Part shown: positions 18,973 to 27,745 of the stretch, one piece after another | Layout of the letters: each line of letters starts with the position of its first letter | How positions within the stretch are numbered: the stretch's first letter is position 1 | Source of the DNA: Gammaproteobacteria bacterium | Lineage (GTDB): Bacteria > Pseudomonadota > Gammaproteobacteria > Pseudomonadales > Pseudohongiellaceae | Reading direction: 5' to 3' | Length of the DNA stretch: 64,000 nt | NCBI GenBank assembly: GCA_002711845.1 | Contig: PASF01000002.1 | Span: 224,224-288,223, forward strand | Made by a program: the position numbers and the translations under genes | Notes under the pieces: model-generated | What the model saw: the letters and a program-made list of their open reading frames with translations, nothing else | Database searches by the model: none | Told to the model about the DNA's origin: nothing

Positions 18973-19083
18973 ATGACAGAATACTTCATCCAGGCGTTAA
19001 TTTACCTTATCGCAGCGGGCATCGCAGTGCCATGGGCCAGGCACCTAGGCCTGCAGCCGCATACCGGCGGTGGTCGGACATGA
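18973..19083 (+). pseudogene. N-terminal scrap of a KefB/KefC-type cation:proton antiporter
   Basis: A 36-codon frame begins MTEYFIQALIYLIAAGIAV and continues PWARHLGL, which matches the first helix of KefB-family antiporters, then diverges and stops at 19081-19083. Full-length KefB is about 600 residues, so only the N-terminus survives; the rest was deleted. The stop overlaps the rlmA start (ATGATG at 19080), so translation of the scrap may now couple to rlmA. No further KefB-like sequence was seen in the window. Confidence 0.6.
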
Positions 19084-19967
19084 TGTCGGGCCATTCAGGC
19101 GACAGCCCCTGCCTGCCTTTTGCGCAGTTGGCCTGCCCGCTGGATGGTGCGGCGCTGGCCGATGTCGGCGGCAGTTGGCAGTGCGACAATGGACACAACT
19201 TTGACGTGGCGCGACAGGGGTACCTGCACTTGTTGCCGGTACAGAAGAAGCGCTCGCGCGAACCGGGTGACAGCAAAGACATGGTGGCTGCGCGTCAACG
19301 CTTTCTCGCCGCCGGCCATTATGCGCAGGTGGCTCAGGCAATCTGTGGCACCCTGCTTGACGGGTTGGCGTCGCATCGGCGCGCCACTGTTCTGGATGCC
19401 GGTTGCGGAGAAGGGTACTATCTGCGTCAGCTGGCTGCTGCCGCCCAAGGCTCGCTGCGTCTGGCCGCGCTGGGATTGGATATCTCCAAGTGGGCGGTGC
19501 AGTGCGCGGCCCGACGGGACCACAACATGCGCTGGGTGGTTGGCAGCAATGCCAATCTGCCGGTGTTGTCGGGGACACTGGACCGGGTCTTGTGCATGTT
19601 CGGTTTCCCGGTATACAGTGAGTTCGCGCGGGTCCTGCGTAATGACGGTTTGCTGATACAGCTTGACCCGGGACCGTCGCATCTGCTGGAACTGCGGGAG
19701 ATCATTTATCCCAGTCTGAAGCCGGCGCGCGCAACCCGGGACGATGTGCCCGCAGGTTTCGCCAGGGTCGCGGCTGAGACCGTCCGCTATACAACTGATA
19801 TAGTCGGTACCGGTCCGATACAGGATCTGCTGACCATGACACCGCATCTGTATCGGGCCAGTGCCGATGGCCGGGCCCGCGCTGCAGCGTTGACCTCGCT
19901 GAACGTCACCATTGATGTCGAGCTGGTCACTCTGCGAAAAACTGCCAACATGGAAACGGAATCATGA
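19080..19967 (+). CDS. rlmA: 23S rRNA (guanine-N1)-methyltransferase, RlmA type
   Basis: 295 residues from the ATG at 19080 (or 19083). An N-terminal zinc-finger region LACPLDGAAL, then QCDNGHNFDVARQGYLHLL, is followed by PVQKKRSREPGDSKDM and the Rossmann motif LDAGCGEGYY for S-adenosylmethionine, then DISKWAV. This is collinear with E. coli RlmA, which methylates G745 of 23S rRNA. The second zinc Cys of the CPxC pair is Asp here (CPLD). The C-terminal QMTPxxxR-like region LTMTPHLYRA is intact. It overlaps the next small gene by four bases (ATGA). Confidence 0.9.
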   Translation: MMSGHSGDSPCLPFAQLACPLDGAALADVGGSWQCDNGHNFDVARQGYLHLLPVQKKRSREPGDSKDMVAARQRFLAAGHYAQVAQAICGTLLDGLASHRRATVLDAGCGEGYYLRQLAAAAQGSLRLAALGLDISKWAVQCAARRDHNMRWVVGSNANLPVLSGTLDRVLCMFGFPVYSEFARVLRNDGLLIQLDPGPSHLLELREIIYPSLKPARATRDDVPAGFARVAAETVRYTTDIVGTGPIQDLLTMTPHLYRASADGRARAAALTSLNVTIDVELVTLRKTANMETES

Positions 19968-20242
19968 AACATATGTTGCAACGGCTGTGCCGCCCGGTAC
20001 TGGCCTATTTTGAGAAAGGCGAACCAGCCGTCAGTTACCGGCCGTCACACAGAATGATTCTACTGGCGGTTGCTGCGCTGTTTCTGGTGCTGTTTGCTGT
20101 CTCCCTTTACCTGGCGTTGTCAGCAGGGCAGCTGGGTGCGTTGATACCGGTCGTTGCATTTTTTGTGGTCAGCTCGGTGTCACTGATTGTCGGCACGCTG
20201 GGCAGTGATACGGCGGTTGCGCGTATCTGGGGCCTTAAATAG
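19964..20242 (+). CDS. Small two-helix membrane protein
   Basis: 92 residues: a basic, amphipathic N-terminus then two hydrophobic helices (about residues 30-52 and 57-80). The ATG overlaps the rlmA stop, so it is translationally coupled. No recognised domain; function unknown. The next gene starts three bases after its stop, suggesting one operon. Confidence 0.7.
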   Translation: MKHMLQRLCRPVLAYFEKGEPAVSYRPSHRMILLAVAALFLVLFAVSLYLALSAGQLGALIPVVAFFVVSSVSLIVGTLGSDTAVARIWGLK

Positions 20243-20244
20243 TC

Positions 20245-21108
20245 ATGCGGGTCCCTCAGTCCTGGCAGGGCCAGGCGTTCAACCAGGTGCCGGACTCGGA
20301 TAATCGCATTCATTCCGATGAGCTGGCACGGGAATACGGGTTCACCGGTGCATTGGTGCCGGGTGTAACAATATCATGTTATCTGATCCAGCCAGCGGTG
20401 CAGGCATGGGGGCTGCATTGGCTGGGGCGCGGTGCGGTGCATGCCACCATCAAAGCGCCTGTGTATGATGCGTGCGATTTCCAGGTTGAGGTGGCGCAGC
20501 AGCCGTCTGCCAACCGGTATCATGCGCAACTGCGCAGTGAAGAGCGTCTGTGCGCCACCGCGGAGGTCTGGCTGCCCGACGCACTGGAGGTTGAACCGGA
20601 GTACCAGCAGCACATACTCATGGCTGACGATTATTCGGGCCCGGAAGCAACCCGCGAGATCATGGAAAAGTTTCGTGAACACGGATGCCCCGCTAAGTCT
20701 TTTCTGTGGTCGGCTGAGCATGAAATGGCGACCTATCTTCGTGATCAGGCGGGTATGCCGACATTGCTGCGAACATCGGCGGGCACTCGTGAAGGGCGGG
20801 GTGACGGCCGGGGTGACAGGCAGGGTGACAGTGGCTATGCCAATATGTCGTTCCTGCTGGGCTGCGCCAATCGCCATTTTGCTGCCGTGGCGCATATGAG
20901 TCCCTGGATTCATCTGGAAATCCGCGCCCAGAACTTTCAGGCAGTGCCGCTGGGCACGCCGCTGGTCAGCGAAATGACAATTACCGATCTGTTTAACAAG
21001 AAGGGTCATGAGTTTGCAGATTGTGTTTTCAACCTGTTCATGGCCGGGAGCAGACGCTGTGTGTGCTCCATTCAGCAGCGGGCCATCTACCGGATGCGGC
21101 CCGCCTGA
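20245..21108 (+). CDS. Hotdog/MaoC-like fold protein with Gly-Asp-Arg insert
   Basis: 287 residues. The N-terminal half resembles a MaoC/hotdog acyl-CoA binding domain: DNRIHSDELAREYGFTGALVPG recalls the N-terminal segment where many MaoC-type hydratases carry their catalytic dyad, but a clear Asp-x4-His dyad is not visible. The second half contains SFLLGCANRH and PWIHLEIRAQNF. Between them a tandem repeat encodes RGDGRGDRQGDSG (near residues 187-200). Ribosome site is weak. Enzymatic role unproven. Confidence 0.6.
   Translation: MRVPQSWQGQAFNQVPDSDNRIHSDELAREYGFTGALVPGVTISCYLIQPAVQAWGLHWLGRGAVHATIKAPVYDACDFQVEVAQQPSANRYHAQLRSEERLCATAEVWLPDALEVEPEYQQHILMADDYSGPEATREIMEKFREHGCPAKSFLWSAEHEMATYLRDQAGMPTLLRTSAGTREGRGDGRGDRQGDSGYANMSFLLGCANRHFAAVAHMSPWIHLEIRAQNFQAVPLGTPLVSEMTITDLFNKKGHEFADCVFNLFMAGSRRCVCSIQQRAIYRMRPA
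20795..20836 (+). repeat. Short imperfect tandem repeat inside a coding region
   Basis: Units of about 12 bases around GGGTGACGGCC, GGGTGACAGGCA and GGGTGACAGTGG occur in succession, together with an initial GGGCG form. It encodes the RGD-rich segment of the hotdog protein and keeps frame because the unit is a multiple of three. Confidence 0.6.
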
Positions 21109-21160
21109 GTAGCGATTTGATAAAGCCCCTGACTTTCCGAACAACTGACGTGGAGGACAG

Positions 21161-21469
21161 ATGAAATACCTGTTTGAAGTTCACATCAAGCCCGGTCATC
21201 GCGCCGAAGAGTACGCGGACGCATGGGTGCGCGCCAGCGAGATCATCCAGCAGGCGCCGGGCGCCCGTGGTACCGAGCTGCACCGGAAACTGGACAACCC
21301 CAATGTCCTGATTGCCATCGCCAGTTGGGAGAGCAAGGCCGCTCGCGACGCCATGGAAGCAAAGCATGATGCCAGCGTCGCGGAGATTATCCGCGGTGCG
21401 GCGCATGTGTGCGACATTCGCCCGCTTGGCGAATTCGATGAACCGGAGTGGGTAGTTCGTCCGGTATGA
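21161..21469 (+). CDS. Dimeric alpha-beta barrel (ABM-like) small protein
   Basis: 102 residues with a beta-alpha-beta-beta-alpha layout: KYLFEVHIKPGHRAEEYADAW, then GTELHRKLDNP and LIAIASWESKAARDAM. This pattern and length match antibiotic-biosynthesis-monooxygenase-type or related ferredoxin-like barrels. No obvious cofactor residues. A GGAGG site precedes the ATG. Its stop overlaps the start of the Nramp relative (ATGA), so the two are coupled. Confidence 0.7.
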   Translation: MKYLFEVHIKPGHRAEEYADAWVRASEIIQQAPGARGTELHRKLDNPNVLIAIASWESKAARDAMEAKHDASVAEIIRGAAHVCDIRPLGEFDEPEWVVRPV

Positions 21470-22881
21470 CCAGATCTGACCAAACCGACACAATGATTCG
21501 GTCGGTGGTTCCCCTGCCCCCGGTCGGTAAGGACAAACTCAAATGGTACGGCCCCGGGCTGCTGTGGATGTTGTCAGCGGTGGGTACCGGTTCCATTCTG
21601 TTCACCCCGCGCGTGGCCTCTGCCTATCAGTACGACCTGCTCTGGCTGCTGTTGCTCGTGGTCTTTTTCATGTGGGTCATGATTCGCGAAATGGCGCGTT
21701 TCTCGGTGGTGACCGGGCACAGCATGCTGGAAGGCATGCACACCCTGAAAGGTCCGCGCAACTGGGCTGTCTGGTTGATCCTGCTGCCCCAGCTGTTTGC
21801 CGCGACCGTAGGTATCGCCGGCTTATCTGCCATCGTCGGCAGCGCACTGGTGTCAGTCCTGCCCGGGGCGAACTGGCTTTACAGTGTGCTGGTTGTTGTC
21901 ATTTGCACGGGCTTTACCGCCAGCGGCCGGTACATGAAAATCGAGCGATTGAGTCGGATCATGGCTGTGGTACTGATGCTGCTGACCGTTGTCGCGGCGA
22001 TAGTCGTGTTTTCCGACGGACAGAGCGTGATGGCGGGTCTGGTCCCCGGGGTGCCGGAGAATGCCGACCTGTACATCATTCTGCCATGGGTGGGCACGAT
22101 ACTGGCGGGCTCCATGGGCATTGTCTGGTTCGGGTACTGGACGGCGTCAAGAGGTTACGGTGGGGGCCTGATTGAAGAGCCTCGGGACCAGGCCCGGCAG
22201 CGCAGTGACCCCGACACGTTTGAGCAGCGCACGCAACGAATTCAGGCATGGTTGCGCGTCATGAACGGGGCCGCCACGCTCGGTGTGCTCGGCGGACTGG
22301 TGGTGATTTTTTCCTTTATGGTGCTGGGCGCCGAGCTGCTTGCGCCACAAGGCGTGATGCCGCAAGGCAGCGATGTGGCTGACGACCTGGGCCGTCTGTT
22401 CTCCGAGACCTGGGGCGCAGCCGGCGAGATCATGATGCTGGCCGCCATCATCATTGCGCTGGGTGGCAGCATTCTGGCCAATCAGGACGGCTGGGGCCGC
22501 AGCTTTGCCGACATGACGATGATACTGGGGCGCGTGGAACCGGACCGTGCAGCGCCTGACGGGCCCGCCGAAACGCAGGCAGGGTTCTTCACGTTATCGC
22601 GGCGCACACTCAAGCGGCTGTTTATTGTGGTGGTGACGGGCGTGCTGCCCGTCGTGGTGGTAGTGGTGTTTGAGGACCCGGTCCAGATCATGTCCGCGTC
22701 AGGTATCATTGCTGCCGTCCATACACCGTTTATTGTCCTGACCGCCTTATTTGTCAACCACACCCGTCTGCCGCAGGCGCTGCGACCGGGTCCGTTCTAT
22801 TCACTGGCGATGCTGGTGTCCGGCCTGTTCTACCTCGGCTTTGCGACGCTGTATTTTGTGCAGCTCGCGGGTTGGATTTAG
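21466..22881 (+). CDS. Nramp-superfamily transporter lacking the canonical metal motif
   Basis: 471 residues, about eleven hydrophobic helices. TM1 begins YGPGLLWMLSAVGTGSILFTP; in canonical Nramp metal transporters this helix carries the metal-binding DPGN, replaced here by GTGS. TM6 reads GSMGIVWFGYWTASRG where MPH is expected. The helical topology and the GPGxL opening still place it in the Nramp superfamily. Substrate is therefore unlikely to be the usual Mn/Fe and remains unknown. It starts within the stop of the preceding ABM-like gene (ATGA). The TM6 loop is followed by a charged region with DQARQRSDPD. Confidence 0.82.
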   Translation: MTRSDQTDTMIRSVVPLPPVGKDKLKWYGPGLLWMLSAVGTGSILFTPRVASAYQYDLLWLLLLVVFFMWVMIREMARFSVVTGHSMLEGMHTLKGPRNWAVWLILLPQLFAATVGIAGLSAIVGSALVSVLPGANWLYSVLVVVICTGFTASGRYMKIERLSRIMAVVLMLLTVVAAIVVFSDGQSVMAGLVPGVPENADLYIILPWVGTILAGSMGIVWFGYWTASRGYGGGLIEEPRDQARQRSDPDTFEQRTQRIQAWLRVMNGAATLGVLGGLVVIFSFMVLGAELLAPQGVMPQGSDVADDLGRLFSETWGAAGEIMMLAAIIIALGGSILANQDGWGRSFADMTMILGRVEPDRAAPDGPAETQAGFFTLSRRTLKRLFIVVVTGVLPVVVVVVFEDPVQIMSASGIIAAVHTPFIVLTALFVNHTRLPQALRPGPFYSLAMLVSGLFYLGFATLYFVQLAGWI

Positions 22882-22920
22882 GGTATATTCGCCGGCACCA
22901 ATGCCCGAAGATGACGACTC

Positions 22921-23433
22921 ATGACCATGACTATCAGGCCGGCGAGCCAGGCCGACGCGCAGGCGATCGCCGACATCTATAATCACTACATTGCCAACAC
23001 CGTGGTGACCTTCGAAGAAGTGCCGGTCGCACCGGTCGAGATGGCTGCACGTATCCAGGCTGTGGTGTCTGCATCACTGCCTTGGCTGGTCGGCGAGTTG
23101 GTGTCGGGCGATCAGGTGTCAGTAGCAGGCTACGCCTACGCGACACCGTGGAAAAGCCGCAGTGCCTATCGCTATTCGGTGGAAAGCTCAGTCTATCTTG
23201 CGCCGGGCTGTTCGGGACAAGGTTTGGGCACAACGCTTTACAAGGCGCTGCTGGAAGAGCTGAAGCGCAGTTCTGTGCATAGCGTCATGGGTGGCATCGC
23301 CTTGCCCAATGTGGCCAGTGTCGCCTTGCACGAGCGTCTCGGGTTTCGCAAAGTTGCGCAGCTGCAAGAGGTCGGCTATAAGTCCGGCCAGTGGCTCGAT
23401 GTGGGCTACTGGCAGATATTGCTGCCAGGTTGA
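22921..23433 (+). CDS. GNAT N-acetyltransferase, phosphinothricin/MnaT-like
   Basis: 170 residues. Opens with IRPASQADAQAIADIYNHYI followed by NTVVTFEE, as in Pat/MnaT acetyltransferases; the acetyl-CoA loop is CSGQGLGTTLY, followed by GIALPN and LHERLGFRKVAQL. Family members acetylate methionine sulfone, sulfoximine or phosphinothricin. Cytoplasmic. Start may be 22921 or 22927 (two nearby ATGs). It follows the transporter by 39 bases. Confidence 0.9.
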   Translation: MTMTIRPASQADAQAIADIYNHYIANTVVTFEEVPVAPVEMAARIQAVVSASLPWLVGELVSGDQVSVAGYAYATPWKSRSAYRYSVESSVYLAPGCSGQGLGTTLYKALLEELKRSSVHSVMGGIALPNVASVALHERLGFRKVAQLQEVGYKSGQWLDVGYWQILLPG

Positions 23434-23507
23434 CTCGCTGTCAGGCTGGGGCTAATCTGATTGACGATTTCAACACAGTCTGCACACAGGCAGATCCGGA
23501 GTGCTAC

Positions 23508-24323
23508 ATGTCGATTTTTTCTTTAACTTCTGTATCAAAACTGTTGGTCCCGTCTCTGGTGTTGATGCTGTCCCTGTCGGTGACGGCGCAGGCGGAAACA
23601 CTTCGTAACGTGGTATACGGGCAAAAAGACGGCCTGGCCATGGTCATGGATGTCTATCAGCCTGACGGCAATGCCAACGGCGCCGCCGTCGCCTACATGA
23701 TCAGCGGCGGCTGGATGTCCAGCCCGATGATGCAGAACGCCTATGAATCCATGTTTGTCCCTTTGGTGGATGCCGGCTACACGGTGTTTGCGGTTCGCCA
23801 TGGCAGCAGCCCGCGCTACAACGTGCTGGAAGCCTGGAATGATGTGTCACAGGCATTTCAGTTCATCGCTGCCAACGCGGCAGATTATGACGTTGATCCC
23901 GAGCGCATCGGCGTTTCCGGGATCAGCGCCGGTGGTCACCTGTCGCTGATGCTGGGTCTGTCCACGGATGATCAGCCGTATCGGCCGGCGGCGGTCGTGG
24001 CTTACATGCCACCGACCAACCTGCGGGGCATGACCGGTCCCAATGACAATTTCCCGGCTTTGAACTTTGATGCCGCGCTGGCACCGACGGTGTCGCCGGT
24101 AGACTTTGCCAGCGCCGGCGACCCGCCTGTGTTGCTGGTGCATGGTGATGCCGACGATCTGGTCGATATCAGCCACAGCGAAAACATGTACCAGGCGCTG
24201 GCATCGGCGGGTATCGAGCGGAATTTCGTGGTGATTGAAGGTGCTGGCCACGGTTTGTTTATGGGTGATGATGGCGTGACCGCGGCCAATGCACTGAAAG
24301 GCTGGTTTGATCAACATCTGTGA
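23508..24323 (+). CDS. Exported alpha/beta hydrolase
   Basis: 271 residues from the ATG at 23508, preceded by GGAG. Signal peptide residues 1-24 (ends TAQAE). A serine nucleophile elbow GISAGGH, an acid in HGDADDLVDIS, and a catalytic His in GAGHGLF make a complete triad. The HGG-type oxyanion motif is replaced by ISGGW. Resembles BD-FAE/esterase-like enzymes acting in the periplasm; substrate unknown. Confidence 0.85.
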   Translation: MSIFSLTSVSKLLVPSLVLMLSLSVTAQAETLRNVVYGQKDGLAMVMDVYQPDGNANGAAVAYMISGGWMSSPMMQNAYESMFVPLVDAGYTVFAVRHGSSPRYNVLEAWNDVSQAFQFIAANAADYDVDPERIGVSGISAGGHLSLMLGLSTDDQPYRPAAVVAYMPPTNLRGMTGPNDNFPALNFDAALAPTVSPVDFASAGDPPVLLVHGDADDLVDISHSENMYQALASAGIERNFVVIEGAGHGLFMGDDGVTAANALKGWFDQHL

Positions 24324-24358
24324 AGGTGCTGGCAGAGCAGGAGAGACCAGGAGAATGT

Positions 24359-25114
24359 ATGTCTGAAGTGAAAGTCGCATTGGTGACCGGTGCGGCGTCA
24401 GGGATTGGCCGTGCCAGTGCCATCGCACTGGCGGCCGCCGGGTTTACCATTGCGGTCAATTATCGAAGCAAAAAAGCCGAAGCCATGACGCTGCTGGAGG
24501 AACTGGCCGGTGACGGACATCAGGCATTTTGTGCTGATGTTGCCGATGCCAATGACGCAGGCAAACTGGTGTCGGACGTGCTGGAGGTCTATCAGCGACT
24601 GGATGTGCTGGTGAATGCTGCTGGCCAGTTTACGCCACAGGACATTAAAAATGGCAATTATCGGGAGTGGCAGGACGCCTGGCAACACAGCCTCCAGCTG
24701 AATCTGATGGCGCCAGTCAATCTGGCGTTTCTCGCGGCCAAACCCATGAAAGAACAGGGTAGCGGCAAAATAATCAATATAACGTCACGTGGCGCCTTTC
24801 GTGGTGAGCCGACGGCGCCTGCCTATGGCGCTGCCAAATCCGGGCTCAACTCGGCAACCCAGTCGCTGGCGCTGGCTTTGGGTGAGCACGGCATCTGTGT
24901 ATACGCGATCGCGCCGGGCTGGACCGAAACACCGGCAGCGTCTCCGCGTATTCGCAAGCAGGGCTGGGACGACGTTGCGGCACAAAGTCCGCTGGGCCGG
25001 ATAGGGCGGCCGTCCGAGATTGGTAACCTGGTCGCCTTTCTCGCAGGCAGTGAAACCGACTACCTGACCGGGGCGATCATTGATGCCAATGGCGCCTCGT
25101 ACTTGCGAAACTGA
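24359..25114 (+). CDS. Short-chain dehydrogenase/reductase
   Basis: 251 residues from the ATG at 24359, with AGGAGA upstream. A classical SDR: TGAASGIGRA cofactor motif, NAAGQ, catalytic Ser in ITSRGAF and Tyr-x3-Lys in PAYGAAKSG. VNYRSKK after the second strand favours NADP(H). Similar to 3-oxoacyl-ACP reductase or sugar dehydrogenase types; the substrate cannot be deduced. It lies 35 bases downstream of the hydrolase gene and precedes an M20 peptidase, likely in one unit. Confidence 0.9.
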   Translation: MSEVKVALVTGAASGIGRASAIALAAAGFTIAVNYRSKKAEAMTLLEELAGDGHQAFCADVADANDAGKLVSDVLEVYQRLDVLVNAAGQFTPQDIKNGNYREWQDAWQHSLQLNLMAPVNLAFLAAKPMKEQGSGKIINITSRGAFRGEPTAPAYGAAKSGLNSATQSLALALGEHGICVYAIAPGWTETPAASPRIRKQGWDDVAAQSPLGRIGRPSEIGNLVAFLAGSETDYLTGAIIDANGASYLRN

Positions 25115-25163
25115 CAACCACCATCAGCACGGGTGACACGTCAGTCACCAGACGGAGAATGAC

Positions 25164-26450
25164 ATGGTCAGAGTATGCGCGCGCAGTACAGCTTTCTTGT
25201 TACTACTGTTAACGGGGCAGGTGTCTTTTGCGCAGTTGCATCCGGCGGTATTTGACGCCGCTACCGTACAGAAAGCACCCATGATCTCCACCATGGAGCG
25301 ACTGGTCGGCATTGAGTCCGGCAGCGGCGATCGTGAGGGGCTGGAGCAGATCGCAACACTGATTGCTGACGAGTTGCGGGCGCTGGGTGGTGAGGTGGCG
25401 CTGCTGGAAGCGAGCGATGATATTTATCGCATGTTCGACACGCCGGAGCAGCCCGGGCCCATGGTACATGCACGGTTTGCCGGTACCGGGGACAGCAGGG
25501 TTCTGCTGATTGCGCATATGGATACCGTTTACCTGCGCGGCATGCTGGCGCAGCAACCGTTCCGAATTGACGGTAATCGCGCCTACGGACTGGGTATTTC
25601 CGATGACAAGCAGGGTGTTGCCCTGATCATTCATGTCATCGCCCTGCTGCAGGCCATCGGATTCGATGACTACGGGACGCTGACGGTGCTGATCAATGGC
25701 GACGAAGAGATCAGCTCTCCAGGCTCGCGCGCGATGCTGACGCGCCTGGGCGCCGAGCATGATGCGGTGTTTTCAGCCGAGCCCTCGCGCATCGACAATG
25801 ATGCACTGTCGCTGGCCACCAGTGGGATTGGCGCCGTCACCCTGTCAGTCAAAGGGCGCGCTTCCCACGCCGGCGCGGCACCGGAAATGGGGCGCAATGC
25901 ACTGTACGAAATGGCGCATCAACTCTTGCAACTGGATGATCTGTCGGATCCCGAGGTCGGGTTCAAGGTGAACTGGACGCTGGCGCAGGTGGGGACCAAC
26001 CGCAATGTGATACCGGCAGATGCCGTGGCAACGGCAGATGTCCGTATGCTGCGGCTGGAAGACTTTGAGCGTCTGGAGTCACGTATTCAGGAGCGGATCA
26101 GCAACCGCCTGATACCGGACACAGAGATCAGTCTGCGCTTCGAGAATCGCCGGCCACCGTTGCAGGCCACGGACGCATCGCGAGAACTGGCCGCGCATGG
26201 CCAGCGCATCTACCAGGAACTGGGCATGACATTGGGCGTCAATGACCAGGCCGAGGGCGGTGGCACAGATGCTGCCTTTGCGGCATTGCAGACTGAGGCG
26301 CCGGTGATTGAGCGCTTCGGCCTGCAGGGCTTCGGGGCGCACACCAGCAACGATGAGTATGTGCTGCTGGACTCGATAGAACCGCGGCTGTACCTGCTGG
26401 CGCGCATGATCATGGATGTGTCCACGGGCGTCGCGCCTGGGGTAAAATAG
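25164..26450 (+). CDS. Exported M20-family zinc peptidase (glutamate carboxypeptidase-like)
   Basis: 428 residues with a signal peptide ending about LTGQVSFAQ. Metal and catalytic motifs: AHMDTVY (His, Asp), GLGISDDKQG (bridging Asp), NGDEEISSPGS (catalytic Glu pair), SAEPS and the late His in GAHTSNDEYV. A dimerisation domain sits in the middle (about 185-300). The closest described type is glutamate carboxypeptidase/CPG2, which removes C-terminal Glu from peptides or folates. It would act in the periplasm. A GGAGAATGAC stretch precedes the ATG. Confidence 0.92.
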   Translation: MVRVCARSTAFLLLLLTGQVSFAQLHPAVFDAATVQKAPMISTMERLVGIESGSGDREGLEQIATLIADELRALGGEVALLEASDDIYRMFDTPEQPGPMVHARFAGTGDSRVLLIAHMDTVYLRGMLAQQPFRIDGNRAYGLGISDDKQGVALIIHVIALLQAIGFDDYGTLTVLINGDEEISSPGSRAMLTRLGAEHDAVFSAEPSRIDNDALSLATSGIGAVTLSVKGRASHAGAAPEMGRNALYEMAHQLLQLDDLSDPEVGFKVNWTLAQVGTNRNVIPADAVATADVRMLRLEDFERLESRIQERISNRLIPDTEISLRFENRRPPLQATDASRELAAHGQRIYQELGMTLGVNDQAEGGGTDAAFAALQTEAPVIERFGLQGFGAHTSNDEYVLLDSIEPRLYLLARMIMDVSTGVAPGVK

Positions 26451-26533
26451 CGCGAACAATGAACCAACAGCTCAGTGGCGAATGATGCGACTGGCCGGAA
26501 ATCGCCGATATTGGCGAAGACAGAGGGATATAA

Positions 26534-27730
26534 ATGATTATAAAGCCAAAATACCGTGGATTTATCTGCACCACAACGCACCCGACCGGCTGCCTCCGCA
26601 ACGTCAGGGACCAGATAGCGGTGACCCGGCAGCAGGGCGTGCACGACGAGGGTCCGAAAAAGGTATTGGTGATCGGCGCCTCCAGTGGCTATGGCCTGGC
26701 AGCAAGGATCACCGCGGCTTTTGGTTACCAGGCGGCCACAGTGGGTGTTTTTTTTGAGAAGCCCGGTACCGAGACCAAGCCGGGTACGGCGGGCTGGTAC
26801 AACTCCTGGGCATTCGAGGAGGAAGCCAAAAAGGCAGGCCTGTACGCCAGATCCATTAACGGTGATGCTTTTTCCCATGAGGTGCGCGAGCAGACCATTG
26901 CCATGATCAAGCAGGATCTGGGTGACGTGGACCTGGTGGTGTATTCACTGGCATCACCGGTGCGCAGAATGCCGGACACCGGTGAACTCAAGCGTTCCGT
27001 GCTCAAGCCCATTGGTGATGTATACCAGTCAACCGCGATCGATACCAACAAGGATCAGATCATTCACGCGGAAGTGGAGCCCGCCTCTGATGAGGAAATC
27101 GCCGATACCATCACGGTGATGGGTGGCGAGGACTGGGAATTGTGGATGCAGGCGCTGAGTCAGGCCGACGTGCTGGCCAAGGGCGTGAAAACGGTTGCGT
27201 TCAGTTATATCGGCACGGAAATGACGTGGCCGATCTACTGGCATGGCGCCCTGGGCAAGGCCAAGGAAGATCTTGATCGCGCCGCGTCCGAGCTTAACGC
27301 CCGGCTGGCGAACAACTACGGTGGCAGTGCCAATGTGGCAGTGCTGAAGTCTGTTGTCACGCAAGCCTCCGCGGCAATACCGGTGATGCCGCTGTATATC
27401 GCTCTGGTATACAAGGTGATGAAAGACAAAGGCCTGCATGAAGGCACCATTGAGCAGTTGAACCGCCTGTTTCGTGAGCAGCTGTATCGCGACGACGGCC
27501 AGGCTTTCGATGTTGATGAGGCGGGGCGCCTGCGTATGGATGACAAGGAGCTGCGCGAAGACGTGCAGGCAGAGTGCAAGGCGCTGTGGCAGCAAGTCAA
27601 TAATGATAACCTGTTCCAGTTAACCGACTATGCGGGCTACAAGCACGAATTCCTCAAGCTGTTCGGTTTCGAGCGCAGTGATGTGGATTATGACGCAGAT
27701 GTTGCCACTGACGTCGATTTCAAAGCCTGA
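26534..27730 (+). CDS. fabV: Trans-2-enoyl-CoA/ACP reductase FabV
   Basis: 398 residues, the usual FabV length. N-terminal [22 protein letters not shown]-binding [16 protein letters not shown], and the catalytic Tyr-x8-Lys in [10 protein letters not shown] preceded by YIGTEMTW. FabV reduces the double bond of enoyl-ACP or enoyl-CoA in the last step of fatty acid elongation and is intrinsically insensitive to triclosan. Monocistronic here. Confidence 0.97.
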   Translation: MIIKPKYRGFICTTTHPTGCLRNVRDQIAVTRQQGVHDEGPKKVLVIGASSGYGLAARITAAFGYQAATVGVFFEKPGTETKPGTAGWYNSWAFEEEAKKAGLYARSINGDAFSHEVREQTIAMIKQDLGDVDLVVYSLASPVRRMPDTGELKRSVLKPIGDVYQSTAIDTNKDQIIHAEVEPASDEEIADTITVMGGEDWELWMQALSQADVLAKGVKTVAFSYIGTEMTWPIYWHGALGKAKEDLDRAASELNARLANNYGGSANVAVLKSVVTQASAAIPVMPLYIALVYKVMKDKGLHEGTIEQLNRLFREQLYRDDGQAFDVDEAGRLRMDDKELREDVQAECKALWQQVNNDNLFQLTDYAGYKHEFLKLFGFERSDVDYDADVATDVDFKA

Positions 27731-27745
27731 GGTGAGTAACCGGCG

